Assembly: GCA_028023455.1 (NCBI GenBank)
Contig: JAQFVV010006238.1
Coordinates: 4,476,572 to 4,540,571 of the forward strand
Direction: 5' to 3'
DNA from: Epiperipatus broadwayi
Taxonomy: Eukaryota; Onychophora; Udeonychophora; Euonychophora; Peripatidae
Length of the DNA stretch: 64,000 nucleotides
The notes below the pieces were generated by a model, which saw only the letters and a list, made by a program, of their open reading frames with translations, searched no databases and was not told the DNA's origin. A program made the position numbers and the translations under genes. Below are positions 12,602-25,320 of the stretch, in pieces; position 1 is the stretch's first letter; every line of letters begins with the position of its first letter.

Positions 12602-12860
12602 TCATCATCATCATCAACCATTATCAGTCCACTGCAGGATGAAGGTCTCTCCAAATTTAATCCATGTTCTCCGATCTTTAGCTTCTCTTCTCCACATCAC
12701 CCCTGCATACTTTCTTATTTCATCCATCCATCTCACATGTGGTCTCTTTCTGGTTCTTTTACAATCTCCTGGAATCCAGTTTAAAATTTCAATTGTCTAG
12801 CTATTATCATCTCTTCTAGCAATATGTCCAGCCCAATTCCAATCTTTTAATTTTTCAATG
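12602..12860 (-). mobile_element. RTE-like LINE, 3' end fragment
   Basis: Read on the minus strand, the translation gives the C-terminus of an RTE-type reverse transcriptase: WNWAGHIARRDDN, then EILNWIPGDCKR, KRPHVRWMDEIRKYAG and WRREAKDRRTWIKFGE, ending at QWTDNG and stop. The block after the stop ends in a TGATGATGATGATGAT tail, the usual simple-repeat 3' end of RTE elements. At least one in-frame stop interrupts it. It is 5'-truncated at about 12860, where unrelated sequence begins. A dead copy of the same family as 22541-22740 and 56122-57960. Confidence 0.85.
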
Positions 12861-14250
12861 AGGATAACATATGTTAAATCAGAGATGGCACTGAAGGCTG
12901 CTTGAAGACAGAACCAATCACATTTTAACTGGATCACATTGAATATATGTACAATTGTTTGATGGGAAATTCCATATATAAGATTCAAAACTGTTTTGAT
13001 CAAGCTTACCAAATGTCTGAAAGAAACACTGATTTGCTTTGTTTGCCTATGGTGCTTTTCATATTTGTCTGAAACTTTTTTTATTAAAGTGTATGGGGGC
13101 AATTAAATAAAATAGAAAAAATAAAATGTAGCTAACATTTCTGAGAGATCCCGACATTCTTTTTCAGACCTTTCTATTTTTACATATGTGATAACATGAA
13201 AATGTTAGTTACTTTTTTTGTGTGTAGCTATTTTATTTATTTGTCAACATGTACACTGATGGAAAATCTTCACTCTCAAACTCATACCGGTAGAATTTTC
13301 AGACTTGGGGGTATAAGGGCCTCAGATGAATTCCTGTTCCAGCATTTACAGTACTCAAACTTCTTATGAACTCCCTCAACAATAGGCCATTCTATCACTA
13401 TTATTATAGCGATGATGATGATCATCATCATTATTATTATTCATTCAATCCGGCATTGAAATAAAGTAGAACATTTTTTTTTTTTTTACATTCAATAAAG
13501 TCTAGTCAAGATCGTTTTAACTTCTCAAAACGCACAATTTTCAGTCCAATCACTTTTAACCATTAAAATATTCAAAATGAGATATATATAATATTCGGAG
13601 AGAGCCCAAAGGGATTTAAAAATCTTTTATAGATCTGTTAAATTATTATCAGGTACTTTTTTAAAAAAGTATAGAATTTATTGCGGTGTATTATTTGAAT
13701 ATAGAATTTATTGCTGTGTATTATTAGAACATACAAAATCTTTTTTTTATTATTATTAAAATCGAAATGTTATACTTGAAAAAAAAAAAGACCTTAATAC
13801 TTTCTTTTAACCGAGATTTTACCAAACTGTAAATAATTAAACATCTTTATTGCTGTTTGAAGTTTTAGTACTTTCAAGTTAATAGTTGGTAGGGTGATTT
13901 GACTGAAGTTAATTATTCCAGCAATGCCCACACATCTTTAAATTAGTGGTGAATTTAAACAGCTGCATATCTGTAAAGTAATGTGATTTATGCTTACTAT
14001 ATTAATGCATTACTTCTTCTTTTTTTTTAGCAATTTAATTTATTTTATTTATGTCAAATTGCAGATTTTAATTTCATTGAAGACTTGAGGTTTTGGAGAT
14101 GGACAATGTAAATTTCTTCCGAATAAAAACTTGAAAAATTTGTATTATGTTTATTATAGTTTTAATGACTCCATGTAGATTAGCACAGTGGAAGAACTAA
14201 TTTTGAGAAATAAGGTTTGTGGGTAATTTTGCAGCTGAAAAAAATAGAAT
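12861..14250. other. AT-rich DNA, nothing recognised
   Basis: Contains a short (TTA/ATC) low-complexity stretch at 13400-13442 and homopolymer T runs. No gene or element was identified. Confidence 0.4.
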
Positions 14251-14252
14251 AG

Positions 14253-14375
14253 GTTACCCATGTGATTTAATACAGTGGTAAATTTGTGGACTGCAGAATG
14301 AAAGGTCAGTTCTGCTTACCCCCTCGCCCTCCACTCCAAGGGACAAACCATTTTATTATTTTGGTAGCTCAACTC
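14253..14375 (+). repeat. Possible tRNA-derived SINE fragment
   Basis: GTGATTTAATACAGTGGTAA resembles a box A, and AAGGTCAGTTCTGCT lies where box B would be. A tail ending AAACCATTTTATTATTTT is similar to the tails of the SINE-like copies at 22161 and 23848. Weak, by eye only. Confidence 0.3.
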
Positions 14376-16472
14376 ATCTCGTAGTTATCACACTTTCCTC
14401 TAACCAATGGACAAAATTATTATTATTATTATTGATTTGTTTTGTTTTTTATATATAGAGTTAATATATTCTGGATTTTTCATAGAACAAAAAAGCCATG
14501 ATGGTTATTAGGCTGTAAGTTGTATTTGTATATATTGAAAGTCTTTTTTTTTTAAAAAAAAAAAAATCCTAAATATTTTTATATTTACTTAATGTGATTA
14601 GGTTGTGATCTAGAATCTCTACATTTTGACATCTATTGAAGCATTAAATTATATAACTTTGTTCATCTGAAAGTTTGTTACTGTGGTATTTTAGTTGCTA
14701 TTATACTATAATAGATCTCTATTTTTATTTATTATATTTAAATTTTGACAATAAGAACTTACATAACATCATTAGCAGAGGAGTTATTATGGTCAATATT
14801 TTTCATATTAACTATACCAACAGTTAGACTGAGATTGATTATAAACACACAAACCATGGCTATTTTTCAAGATTGTTGAACTTGCTCCATAGCTGCTAGA
14901 AGCAAAAGAGTTCTCTCTTGGATACTTTATTCATACTGGGGATAAATTCCCAGGTACCATTCAGCCAGTTTGGCTGGAATATCCATGAAAGAAAGTTTTA
15001 AACATCTCAAGTGCTTGATTTCATGGCTACTTCAAATGAACAAAAAACTTGCCCACCTTATGCTATCAGATAATGTATGTGTAAACACAGACAATATAAT
15101 TGACAATTTTTTTAATCAAATGTTATATGGTAAGGTATGGACAGAGAGAATTTAAGTCAATTAACTTATTAAAAGAACATTTATTTACAAAAACAATAAT
15201 AAAAATAAAAATTAAATCAACTAATTACAAAGGTATTCTGTATAGTTAAGTCTACTTTAATTAGGTAGTAAGAATTTTTTATTTCCAATTTTACAAATGC
15301 TTATTAAGAGAATGAAATCTTACTCCTATTATCATTTTACATCTAGACTTTGAATTATTTTCTTATATTGACCTAAGTTTTGTGATAGTATTTTTGAGTG
15401 ATTACTCCTGTGTTCTTGACAGTTTATATAGTTTGTGGCTAGCATTCTTGAACAGGTTTCACACTTTCTTTTAATGGCATATCATTTCTTTCTGAGGCAC
15501 CAAATATCTGTATGGCCTTGTTCAGTAGTAGTCTTTGATAATGATGGGTATATACCTCAGCAATGCAGGTCAATGATATTTGTCACATCTCAGGCTATCA
15601 AATGCACAGGAATCAGAACAGAAAATGAATGAACATCTCATTGTGAGTTTAGTATGGCATGGTGATGCCTGGATGTCTGCATAAATATCTATAAATAAAA
15701 AGTATGAACAAGTCATTCTTGTTATAGGAGCTTGCAAAATTCAGCAGGTGATAAGTCAGCAAGAGTAATATAACTGGCAACAGCCAAATCCAATTAACAG
15801 GTTCAGAATCAAAAATATCAGCAGACTGGAAATTTAGTAACCTTTATACCATTGACCAACCATTGTCTGAGGTCACCCACATGATTAATCAGTTTTTCAT
15901 TCTTTTCTAATTAGTTAATCTTTTAATATCTTTATTTAATTACGTCATTTATTACAGTAGTGATTATCTAATCAGTTGGTTAGATTACTGATTTCCAGTA
16001 AAACAATCCCCTCTTGATTTGACAATTTACAAAATTATTTTGATTTTTGATTAGATCATAATTTTGTCTAATTAAATAATTTTAGACAATAATTCTGTAC
16101 AATTATTTACATAACAATTATCTTGTTCAAATTATTTCACTAAGTAATTTTACAATCTTTAAATTACTTTTACATTTTAAAGTTACAATTTAGTTACTTT
16201 TTTTCTATTATACCTCATAATATTCCTTTAATTAAAAGAGAAAGTAAATCTAATTAAAATTCTTATTTTATACTTTAATTATATTTTCCCTCTTCTATTT
16301 TTTCTTTTATTTTAAATTGAGATTAGGATATAGAGTTTTATTTTTCTTTTCCTTATTTTTTAACTGACTTTTGATTTGTTCTAAACTCTCTTTATTCCAT
16401 TTGTTAAACTGTCAGTCTTTTTCATTAATTAAAAAAAATAATACATTATTTTTCTTTCTAAATATTCTTAAC
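14376..16472. other. AT-rich DNA, nothing recognised
   Basis: Short open frames here show no family signature. A stretch at 16020-16450 is extremely T- and A-rich. Confidence 0.4.
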
Positions 16473-16526
16473 ATAAAATGTCTCATGTAACATGTACATT
16501 TATACGTGTTACATGAGACATTTTAT
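16473..16526. repeat. Perfect-type 24-bp hairpin
   Basis: Arms 16473-16496 and 16503-16526 pair throughout except one G:T position, with a six-base loop. The total of 54 bases resembles a small hairpin RNA precursor, but there is no supporting context, and it may be a tiny MITE remnant. Confidence 0.6.
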
Positions 16527-16954
16527 TCTGCATCTTGCTGGGTATCCAAGGAAAAATACCCTTTATTCAGGTCCATCCCTTTTATATCTCCCTTGAAAAT
16601 TCATCACACATGTGTACTTTGAACATGAATTTCTTCTTGAAACTTTTATCTTTCATTAGATTTTTGTTCTCAAAGTTCTCTTTTTTATAACTATCACAGC
16701 CTATTTAATTACCACTGTCACACTTTGCAGAACTTTTATCACTATTTCAAATAATTAGTCACTTTTACTCCTTTTCTTTTTATTGAAAGAAAAAAAAACA
16801 CAATGTGTATTGCCTCAAGGAAAATAAATTTTTTAAATTTAATCAAATAAAAGATTTATTCTATATATTATTTTATATATTACAAAGAAATGAAATCATA
16901 TATTACATGACTTAATTTAACAAGCTTGTATTAAAAATGTTATATATAGAGCTC

Positions 16955-17385
16955 ACAAATAAGCTCTTAATAAGCTTTACAGAATATCCCCAACCCAGAC
17001 CGGTTTCTGCTACTGGCTTTCTCAGTCAGGTGCAAGGATATTCAAGCATTAGATTAAAAATACCAGGACAAGCCCAGCACTTTTAAGTAGAAAATCTGAA
17101 AGGCTTTGTCAATTTTATATAGCGAAAGCTATTAATATGTGGTGTATCTGAACTTGGTTCAGTCCCATATGACTATTTAAGTTAGATACATGGATTTGAA
17201 TACATATAGATGCCTGAAAATTTCAGGTTTTCTACTTAATAGTTACCCATTAGATAAAGTGTTAGGCTTATCCTGGTATTTTTAATCTAATGCTTGAGTA
17301 ACCTAGCACCTGACTGAGAAAGCCAGTAGCAGACACCGGTCGGGTTGGGGATATGCTGAAATGCATGTTAAGAGCTTATTTGCAA
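16955..17385. repeat. Large inverted repeat with hammerhead-like centres
   Basis: Arms at about 16955-17105 and 17220-17385 are reverse complementary over about 150 bp with scattered differences. Each arm contains CACCTGACTGAGAAAGCC and then a stretch ending GAAACCGGTC-TGGG (minus strand in the left arm; plus strand in the right, where GAAAC has become GACAC). The ACCGGT palindrome followed by C, and GGTC before TGGG, look like stem III and the cleavage triplet of a hammerhead, but the core has extra bases (CTGACTGAG for CTGANGA). The family also occurs at 28120-28527. A block at about 17140-17170 (minus) matches the 419-bp satellite: CATATGGG then CTGAAC and GTTCAG. Confidence 0.6.
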
Positions 17386-19094
17386 GATATATATATAAAT
17401 TTCCTAACATGCTTTTTTTATATTCCATTATCAACAAAATCTTCAAATTCAACTGCCACCACACCTTGCACTGTTGCAATATATTCATCAGTGATTTTCC
17501 AGATACAAAAGGCAAGAAGCTCTTTCACACTGATGATAATGCTTTAATTTCTCAAAAATGACTCATATCTGAAATAGAAAAGTCTCAATAAGAATATATA
17601 ATGAAAGTAATATGAGCTTTTCTCTATACATTCTTTGGGTATATCAGTAAGGATATCAAAATTTAGAAATATTTTTCAAAGAAGTGGTCTTATTCCTAGT
17701 CCAATCAACTACATTCAATTTTTCATCTAAACAATAGAGAATCATCTCTCTATTTGAATATAACATTTTGAAATGAGAGTCTGGAATATAATCTTACACC
17801 ATGTTATTTATGAGTGACCTTGGATCATAAACTAATTTATTTTCATCTTTTATCTAAAATTAGATCTTTTTTTTTTTTTAATCATCTCCTAGGAAAACTT
17901 TCTGCACTAGTTGGGGTTGTGAAGTAATTACTTTGCAAATATCTTTCTAGCTTTACTTTTTCTGCTGGTTAATATTGTTACCCTGTTTGGAGAAAAGTTC
18001 TTATATTAAATTTATGAATATTCAAGTAAATATTATCATAATTGGAGCACTTAAGTCTACTCTTTGCAATTGCTTCCTGTTATTTCACATATTCCTCCAT
18101 CAGATATCAGAAGATGAATTACTTAAGAAAATGTATAAACAAAACTTGCTAATAATTGAAGATATAGTTTCACTGCCTAAGATTGAAATCAAATCAAGAT
18201 TTCTGTTTCAGTTATTCAACCAAGAATCTACAGTTGAATAATTATAGTGTAAAAATTGCTATTCTTATGAGATTTTAAATAATTTTCCACATCAAACAAT
18301 AAATCGGGCTGTATTTGATTTCCTTAGACTAAGCTGGATTCTCTTGAAACAAATTCCAGATAATCCATGATTGTTCTGCTCATCTGCTTCATAAATGGAA
18401 TTTATTAGTTCTTGATCCTTGTAAATACATACTATGAACCACATCATTAATAATTGTTGGATTTATGGCTACAGTGAGTGTTATACAACTTCATAATTCT
18501 ATTTGTGAATCTATCTCTTGTTTGGATTCTCTTCAGATTTCTTTATAATATCTTGGTAATAACTGTCTAAATCCATGCAAGACAGTTAAACCGTAATTAT
18601 TTTGTAACTGATGTGAAAGAATGCATTTTTTGAGACTTTCTAAAGTTTAATAGAACAATCTTTAAAGACAGTAAAGTTTCATACTTTTTCGATAGATGTA
18701 TATATAAAAAGTTGATTAATTAGTCTTATTTCTTAATGTGACCAAATCTTAATTTTATTTGATTCAAAAATTGATGTTAGAAATCAATATTTTACTCTTT
18801 AGTTACTAAAGTTAGAAACTTATTTATTATAAATATTTAATGTTAATGAATTCCAATTGTATTAAGGCTTAAGTGCTGCTTATAATAATTGAATGCTTTT
18901 ATTAATTTATTATGCAACCTTTTGTTTTGCTAATGTCTTTTACTAATAATATTTTTTTTTATTTTTAAAAAAGATAAAATCATTAGAATTTGATTTACAT
19001 GTTTTAAACTTTCTATAACCACTTCAGATATCTTTTTTTTAAAAAAAAAAATTAAATATTAACTCATAGAATGACTAATTCAACTTTGTCTTTA
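17386..19094. other. AT-rich DNA, no gene recognised
   Basis: An 88-codon open frame at 17975-18241 (plus) has no recognisable domain. I see no other content. Confidence 0.35.
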
Positions 19095-19205
19095 GGTTTA
19101 AAATATTCACTCCATCACATATTTTTGAAACATATGAATAAAGACATCTGAAAAACGTGAAAGACTTCCAAAACGTATTTCATGAATGGTACCATTATTC
19201 TTCAG
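19095..19205 (-). repeat. PLE-type terminal-repeat remnant with hammerhead-like hairpin
   Basis: On the minus strand CTGAAGA (about 19176-19170) is followed by an AATGG-TA-CCATT hairpin, then GAAATACG. This has the CTGANGA-stem II-GAAA order of a hammerhead, but stem I is only TCAA/TTGG and stem III is not convincing. It lies about 0.3 kb upstream of the PLE coding relic at 19768. Confidence 0.4.
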
Positions 19206-19502
19206 TTGACCCATGCCATAATCACACATTGTCCTTTTTTATTCAGTATTTATTTATATCAAATTGTTACAATTTGTTTATAAGTATCAACCTTCTTGCA
19301 TTCAAAACATTGATATGATCCACTTAAGATAAATACATAAATGATTTACCTTAGGGTTTATTATATCATTGGAATCCAGATATAAACTTTAAAATTAATT
19401 AAATATTAAAATATCTCTTTTAATTAAACATAAACTTATGAAATTGATAATTAATGCAACTTCCATTCAACTACAAATTGTTGAAATAAGTTATTTTCCA
19501 AA

Positions 19503-21450
19503 CGTTTGTGATGATCGTATGGATTATTTCCATCATAGTAAATGTTGAATGTATAGAAAATTTTAAATTGTATTTACACTTTTCAAATACAAACAATTTG
19601 TTACTAAAACATACAAATAGGCAACATTGGTTAGTAGTCTACATGGACTCTGATGCTATGCTGAAGTGTAGACATTATGAAAAATTATTTATAAATCTGG
19701 ATGACATAGAAGTTCATTTAACTTTTTTTTATGTAAATTTAAATCAGAAGGGTTTATTCTTAAGGGTTTGCAGTTTCCTATTTTCTCTAAGAGAGTTGAG
19801 AAGGTTATTCAAAGAGCAGATGAGGCCTTCTTGAGAGAAAGTGTAAAGGTTCAGTGGTTTTCCAAGTATCAAAGCTTGCATTACATTAAAAATGTGGAAT
19901 GTTTTCTAAAAGATAAACTTATAGATAAGATTTCTCAAGATTTTGTCAAGCAGTGAAAAGATAATATTGCAAATTACCTGGAAGAATAAAAGAATGTCAG
20001 AAGAAATTTATAAATCTACATGGGCAAGTCAAAAATCATGCTGCAACTAGTGACCTATCAGCTTTGTCAGTGAAAAATCTTAGGTTTAAACACCTTGCTG
20101 AATTATATGCTCTTGGAAAAGGTTTGAACTTTGCTATTACACCATCTACTATTCCATTATTGGATATAATGGCAGCCACTAAGGAAGTTATACAAAAATT
20201 GCCTCTGGAAGATGGATAAGAATTTACTCTGGTAACTTAAAAGGACAATTAAGAAATCAAACATTTCATGTTCTGAGAGGAAAGCTATTAAATTTCTCAG
20301 ACAGAATACATTTATAGTCATTTTTCCTGTTGATAAAGGTAACATTACAGTTGTAATGAATAAACTGATTATGATAATAAAATACAAGGACTTTTTATAA
20401 CAGTCAAAAAAAGTATCAAAAAATTCAATTCCAAGTACAGGGGTACAATTACAAGCATTAGTCCAGAAGCATCTTAGGTATTTCAGTGATTCATAAAAAA
20501 GGAAATTAACTTCATATTTCAGCAATATTCTTCACTTATATGAACTATCTAAAATTCATTAAGACAGTGTTCCATTAAGGCCTATTTTTAGTTCTGGAAA
20601 TTTACCATGTCGAAATTTTTTCATTGATGTACAGGATAGTCTTTCATTGGGGATTCTAAGCAGTTTGTAGAACTAGTCAGGGACATAAAATGGAAAGAAC
20701 TGACATATTGGTAAGCTTTGATGTTGAAAGTATTGAGAAATCTACCATGTGATGAAGTATTATCTATTGTAAGGAAAAGATTATACAAATGATAATAGTC
20801 TACAAATAAGAACAACTCTCTTGATAGTATAATGAAATTATTAATATTCTGCATAACAACTATGTACTTTCAATATAACTCAGAATTCTTCCAACAAAAT
20901 GAAGGTATAGCCATAGGATCACCACTGAAATCCTTGAAACCACAGTCATAAATACTATTCCATGTCTGCCCAAAGTTTGCCTTGGCTATCGTGATATGGT
21001 CACATGGTAAGGCACAATTACAGTAATTCTGGACCCATATCAACAATATATTTTATTCAGTTAAATTGGCAATGGAATCAAAATGAGAACAAAAATTGGC
21101 ATTCTCAGATGTTCTTGTAACAAGAATCCCACCAGGACGAGTAAAAACAACAGTGTATAGGAAACCAACACACAATGGAAAGTACTTGGCATATTCATCC
21201 AATCATACCAGAAGGACTGAACATGAAGTTATACTATCACTATGGAACAGAGCAAAGGAAGTTTGTTCAGAAACCAGTGATTTGGAAAATTAATATATTG
21301 AACAAACTCTCATGAAGTGTGGTTATCTATCAGTTGTCATCATGAAAAACTTTTAATAGACAAGAGACACCAAAAGAACAATTATTAGTAATAAGTATAT
21401 TCATAAAAAACCAGCATGATTAAAATTTGCACTAATGATGAACACTTTCT
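19503..21450 (+). mobile_element. Decayed Penelope-like retroelement
   Basis: The first 140 bases (19503-19640) match, in the same orientation, the left arm of the inverted composite at 54968-55592 (shared TGTTGAATGTATAGAAAA and CAAATACAAACAA), so they are a PLE-type terminal repeat. Decayed coding sequence follows from 19768 to about 21350. No GIY-YIG region is recognised after the RT, so the copy is probably 3'-truncated or eroded there. Confidence 0.75.
19768..21350 (+). pseudogene. Penelope-like reverse transcriptase, broken
   Basis: Several frames with stops and shifts give PLE-type RT pieces in the right order: an N-terminal segment (RVEKVIQRADEAFLRESVKV, near 19795); LGKGLNFAITPSTIP (about 20110-20160); FPVDKGNITVVMNK (about 20325-20366); VSFDVES at 20711-20731, matching the fingers/palm motif; EGIAIGSP at 20901-20924; and DVLVTR then TVYRKPTHNGKYLAYSS at 21108-21210. 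PLE RTs copy their RNA into nuclear DNA by target priming and are related to telomerase RT. The aspartate doublet expected between EGIAIGSP and DVLVTR (near 20985-21005) is not readable, so the copy is inactive. No start codon can be assigned. Confidence 0.85.
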
Positions 21451-22160
21451 GGAGGAATAAATGTAATCGTTAATTAATTTTAATTATTTACAAAATATAA
21501 AATCATTTGAGAAATCTTTACTTTTTAATAATAATGGAGATCTCGTTTTAAATGGTCCCACAATGCTTTTGGACGAAATAAATCCTGGCTGTTATAAGAA
21601 AGAGATGAATGAGATTTGAAAATCAAAATAGCACCTTATAAATCTTGACTGACTATCAATTTTCTAAGCAGCAGTCAGATTAGCGAAGTTGTCCTATTCT
21701 TTTTTATTTTTCTGTTAGGAAAGAGAAAAGATTTAAATTTAAAATGTGTTAACTCTTAATTGAAATATTTTTGAAATGATAAAATTTGAAAGATTTATTT
21801 AATAATTTAAGAGGAAACTGTAGGATACAAAACAATGAAAAGGAACTTTTTTTATGTGTATGTCTTTCTTTTGAATGAATAAAATAACTTTACAAATTAT
21901 TTATTGAAAACAAAGGCATTTATAAATTTAAAAACACAAAAGATAAAGCAAAATCGGAAATGTACTAGAGTAATATATTAATATTAAATCATTAAATTAT
22001 AAGACCTTGTTTGATTTAGTGCAAAAGAAAGAGTCTGTTTCTGGAGAGCATTGTCAGAACGGTGCTCAGTCATTTGATTATTTTATTATTGTTAAATTGC
22101 ATTAAAAAATTAAATATGATAATAGCTTTTGGATTATCAACATTTTTATATCATTTCTCT
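21451..22160. other. AT-rich DNA, nothing recognised
   Basis: No coding or repeat signal seen. Confidence 0.4.
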
Positions 22161-22300
22161 GCCATGGTTTAGTATAGTGGTAAGGTATCAGAATTTGGAG
22201 TTTTAGAGTCCTGAACATCGATTCTACTTCTGGCGATTCTGGTTCTTGAATTTCTTATGAACTTTCAAGCAATAAAATCATTTGATTATGTATTTATCAT
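22161..22300 (+). repeat. tRNA-derived SINE-like copy
   Basis: GCCATGGTTTAGTATAGTGG (box A region) and GAACATCGATTCTACTTC (box B region) sit at tRNA-like spacing, closing with TGGC opposite the opening GCCA. The tail includes AAATCATTTGATTATG, which is shared with the copy at 23848-23990. It does not fold as a functional tRNA. Confidence 0.55.
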
Positions 22301-22540
22301 TGATTTTTTCTTCATTTTTTATGATAAAGCTTCATAATATAATTAATATATTCAGTTTTTTTACAAACTGAGGTGTCGACTCTAAATTTAAATTCTTTTT
22401 CTTTATTGAGTACCCTGTCTAATCTGGAATATCTACTAAGTTTATTTTTCCATCATTGATAATAATTTTTTGTTTTATTTTTATTGTTTTTTTTTTATTT
22501 TGCTTTGCTTTCTTCAGTTTGTTTGCTTATTTATTTTTCT

Positions 22541-22740
22541 CATCATCATCATCAACCATTATCAATCCACTGCAGGATGAAGGTCTCTCCAAGTTTAATC
22601 CATCTTCTCTGATCTTTAGTTTCTCTTCTCCACATCACCCCTGCACACTTTCTTATTTCATCCATCCATCTCACATGTAGTCTCTTTCTGGGTCTTTTAC
22701 ATTATCTTGGAATCCAGTTTAAGATTTCAATTGTCCATCT
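22541..22740 (-). mobile_element. RTE-like LINE 3' fragment
   Basis: Minus-strand translation gives IEILNWIP, KRPRKRLHVRWMDEIRKC, AGVMWRRETKDQRRWIKLGE and TFILQWIDNG, then a TGATGATGATGATGA tail. One stop follows IPR. Same family and same 3' end as the copy at 12602. Only about 200 bp survive; the 5' truncation is typical of LINE insertion. Confidence 0.85.
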
Positions 22741-23845
22741 AGTTATCTGTATAGGATAGTGCCAATATAATGTGTGTCTGCAACAATTAATCACTATGAT
22801 GTTTATAGTAAAACAGAATTTCAAACTTCATTAAAAAAGCCGTTATAAATTTCCACAAGTAGAAAAATAAATAAATACCGCTATAGTCTTAAAATCATTG
22901 GAGTATATCACATTTTCACCAAAACATGATAATATTATAAGATCAATTAAATATGTCCCTCAATTTTCTGATTGTGATATACTGAATCTACTATTACAGT
23001 CTTGTGAATTAGTATGCCAAGGTAATGAATAATGAAACATTATTACAGCTTTAGAAAGGTACAATATTGATTGCTATTATTTGGAGAATAGGATTGGTCA
23101 CAAAATAAGTAAAAAACTAATTTAACAAAGGTGTTGATATCTTTTGGGGAAATGTGTTTGTTGCAGAAGTTAAAAAAACAGCATAGCAAATATCAAATGA
23201 TTAAACTGAAGGTTAATCATAGGATGTATGTGAACAGATTTATAGTTCCTGAATTGGTTTGTATAATCTCTGCAAAACTCATCTCTGATTTTATATACTT
23301 TGTCTTCATTTTTTCTGAAGTTAAATGTTGACATGTTTTTTGTGATTACTTCTATTCATAATGAATGGCATAATATTATTGACACACCAATATATCAGTT
23401 AATATGACATCATTTCAAATATGGACAAAACAAACTTGAACTTCTTTTTATCCAGGTAAAAGATTTTTTTCTTCAAGTAGCTATCCTATAGCCAATTCAG
23501 TTAAATATCCAATGCGTCTGTAAATGGTTATATAATAGTATTTAGATTGAGAATGAAACAGACTGAAAACTATCAAATGACATTTTTATAGAGTCTTGAC
23601 ATTGTTTTTGAAGCTCAATGTCTACCTTCTGTAGTTCTTTTGTCAGACTAATAACCTTATATGCAACCAATTTAGGTGGAATAGCTTCATTTGTATATTT
23701 TTGATTTGTTAAATTCAATAGCAGTTTGTTAGAGTTGGATTTGCCTTTTTTTACTCAAATCTGCTTTTGTATTAAAAAAAGCTATTATTAATTACTAATA
23801 AAATACATGAATTTTGAAGATTTTTATTGCAAAACATTAAAGGTC
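22741..23845. other. AT-rich DNA, nothing recognised
   Basis: A 66-codon frame at 23131-23331 (plus) has no recognisable domain. Confidence 0.35.
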
Positions 23846-23847
23846 TG

Positions 23848-23990
23848 CATAGTTTAGGGCAGTAGCAGAATGGATGATTCCAAACTTAAGATCTGTGGAT
23901 AAAGATTCAATTCTAGCAGTCTTCTATTTAAACTATAAGGGAAATCTTGTGATTTCCTGGATAATATAAACCATTTGATTATTTTTTTCA
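23848..23990 (+). repeat. tRNA-derived SINE-like copy
   Basis: GCATAGTTTAGGGCAGTAGC (box A region) and AAAGATTCAATTCTAGC (box B region) precede a body and a tail ending AAACCATTTGATTATTTT. The tail matches the copy at 22161. The family is unnamed here. Confidence 0.5.
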
Positions 23991-24187
23991 TTTGAGTTAT
24001 CATGTAAAACATCAATTATGAAGAACAGTCTGTAGATGAATCTTTTATTTTTGGGATGAATAACACACCATTAGGATGTAATGTTTGTTCACGTTTTGTC
24101 TGCTTTATCAAGCAGGATCAAAAACATATCAAGCTTTAAGCTGTTCATTTAATTTTAAGAATGTCTGTAGGCAGATTCAAGTAAAAT

Positions 24188-24465
24188 TAATATCATCTAC
24201 ATTCTTTATTAGTTTTTACAATCCTTTTCTACAATTCACTATTGATAGTTTCAATTGCCCGGCAATCTTCTTCAGAACTTCTATTTGGTTTTGATTGCCC
24301 CAACAATCTTCTTCAGAACTTCTACTTATATTTCCAAATCTTAACTCAAGATTTTGAAATATAAGTATATGTTCTGAAGGTGATTTCTGGGGCAATCAAA
24401 ACCATCAATAGTCAGTTGTAAAAAAACATAGTAAAAAGTAATAAAGAACATAAATGATATTAATA
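24188..24465. repeat. Inverted repeat with doubled CTGAAGA-stem-GAAA motif
   Basis: Arms at about 24188-24345 and 24357-24465 are diverged reverse complements. The left arm on the minus strand carries two tandem copies of CTGAAGAAGATTG followed by a G-rich loop and CAATTGAAAC or CAATCAAAAC. Stem GATTG/CAATT is intact in the first. The base at the expected cleavage site is G, which is not allowed in hammerheads, so these are decayed or non-catalytic relatives. Confidence 0.55.
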
Positions 24466-25320
24466 TTATGTGGATTTGGCCGTGCAATAAGAAAAATAAA
24501 GTTATAACAGATTCAATTAAATATTAAATAACGAAATTATATTTGTTTTAATTCAGTTTCTAAAATGCAAATTAATTATTGTTAAGATTACTTAAAGCTA
24601 ATGAAATTTTTATTTAAAATTGAAAATTCTATTTATATTTTTTTTTAAAAATAGCAAAAAGTAATCTGTTTGGTTAATATGAAAATGTTTCTTTTCAGCC
24701 AATTACAAATTTTAGCCATATGTTATTGATTTCTCTCATCTTTTTTTAAAAATAAATATTTTCTAATAAAATCTGAATTTAATGACTTTTTTTAAAAAAT
24801 AATAAATATTACATAAATAGATTGTGAAAAAAATTATAAATATATAAACAAACCGCATTAAATATGTTTTTATTTTTGAATTAGAAAAAGATATAAAAAA
24901 TCAATTATTACAAGCACTTTTATGCAGAGAGAACAAGAAACTACCAATCACTTTCACTGTAGACAGTGTTCAACTTATTTATGATAGCTTTAACCTAAAT
25001 ATTTATTTATTAGTTCTAAAAAAATAATTAAAATGGCAGTATTATGGAGTTAAATTTTTAACGTAAAATGAATGCATAGTTGGTCAAATAGCATTACAGT
25101 TAGCCACAGGAGAGTGAATTAAAGCCAAGCAATGCCTGGTTATATTCTCTACAAGTGACCATTTAAAGATCACTCATTAAAGGAGGCGGATACTATATCG
25201 GGGCAAGGGCATTTTCATTTAGAATCTGGTTTTATTTTAAATGCATCAAATTTCTTTCAGAAGTAAAATTATTATAATCTTCAATAGTTTCTCTTCATCT
25301 TTTCTTCTTTATTTTTGCTT
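24466..25320. other. AT-rich DNA, nothing recognised
   Basis: No feature identified. Confidence 0.4.

Noticed and set aside
12797-13102. 101-codon minus-strand frame as a gene
   Set aside because: Its end is the RTE C-terminal segment; the upstream part has no domain and is an accidental extension past the LINE truncation point.
22161-22240. Functional tRNA gene
   Set aside because: Box A and B are present, but the arms do not pair as a cloverleaf, and a shared SINE-like tail follows.
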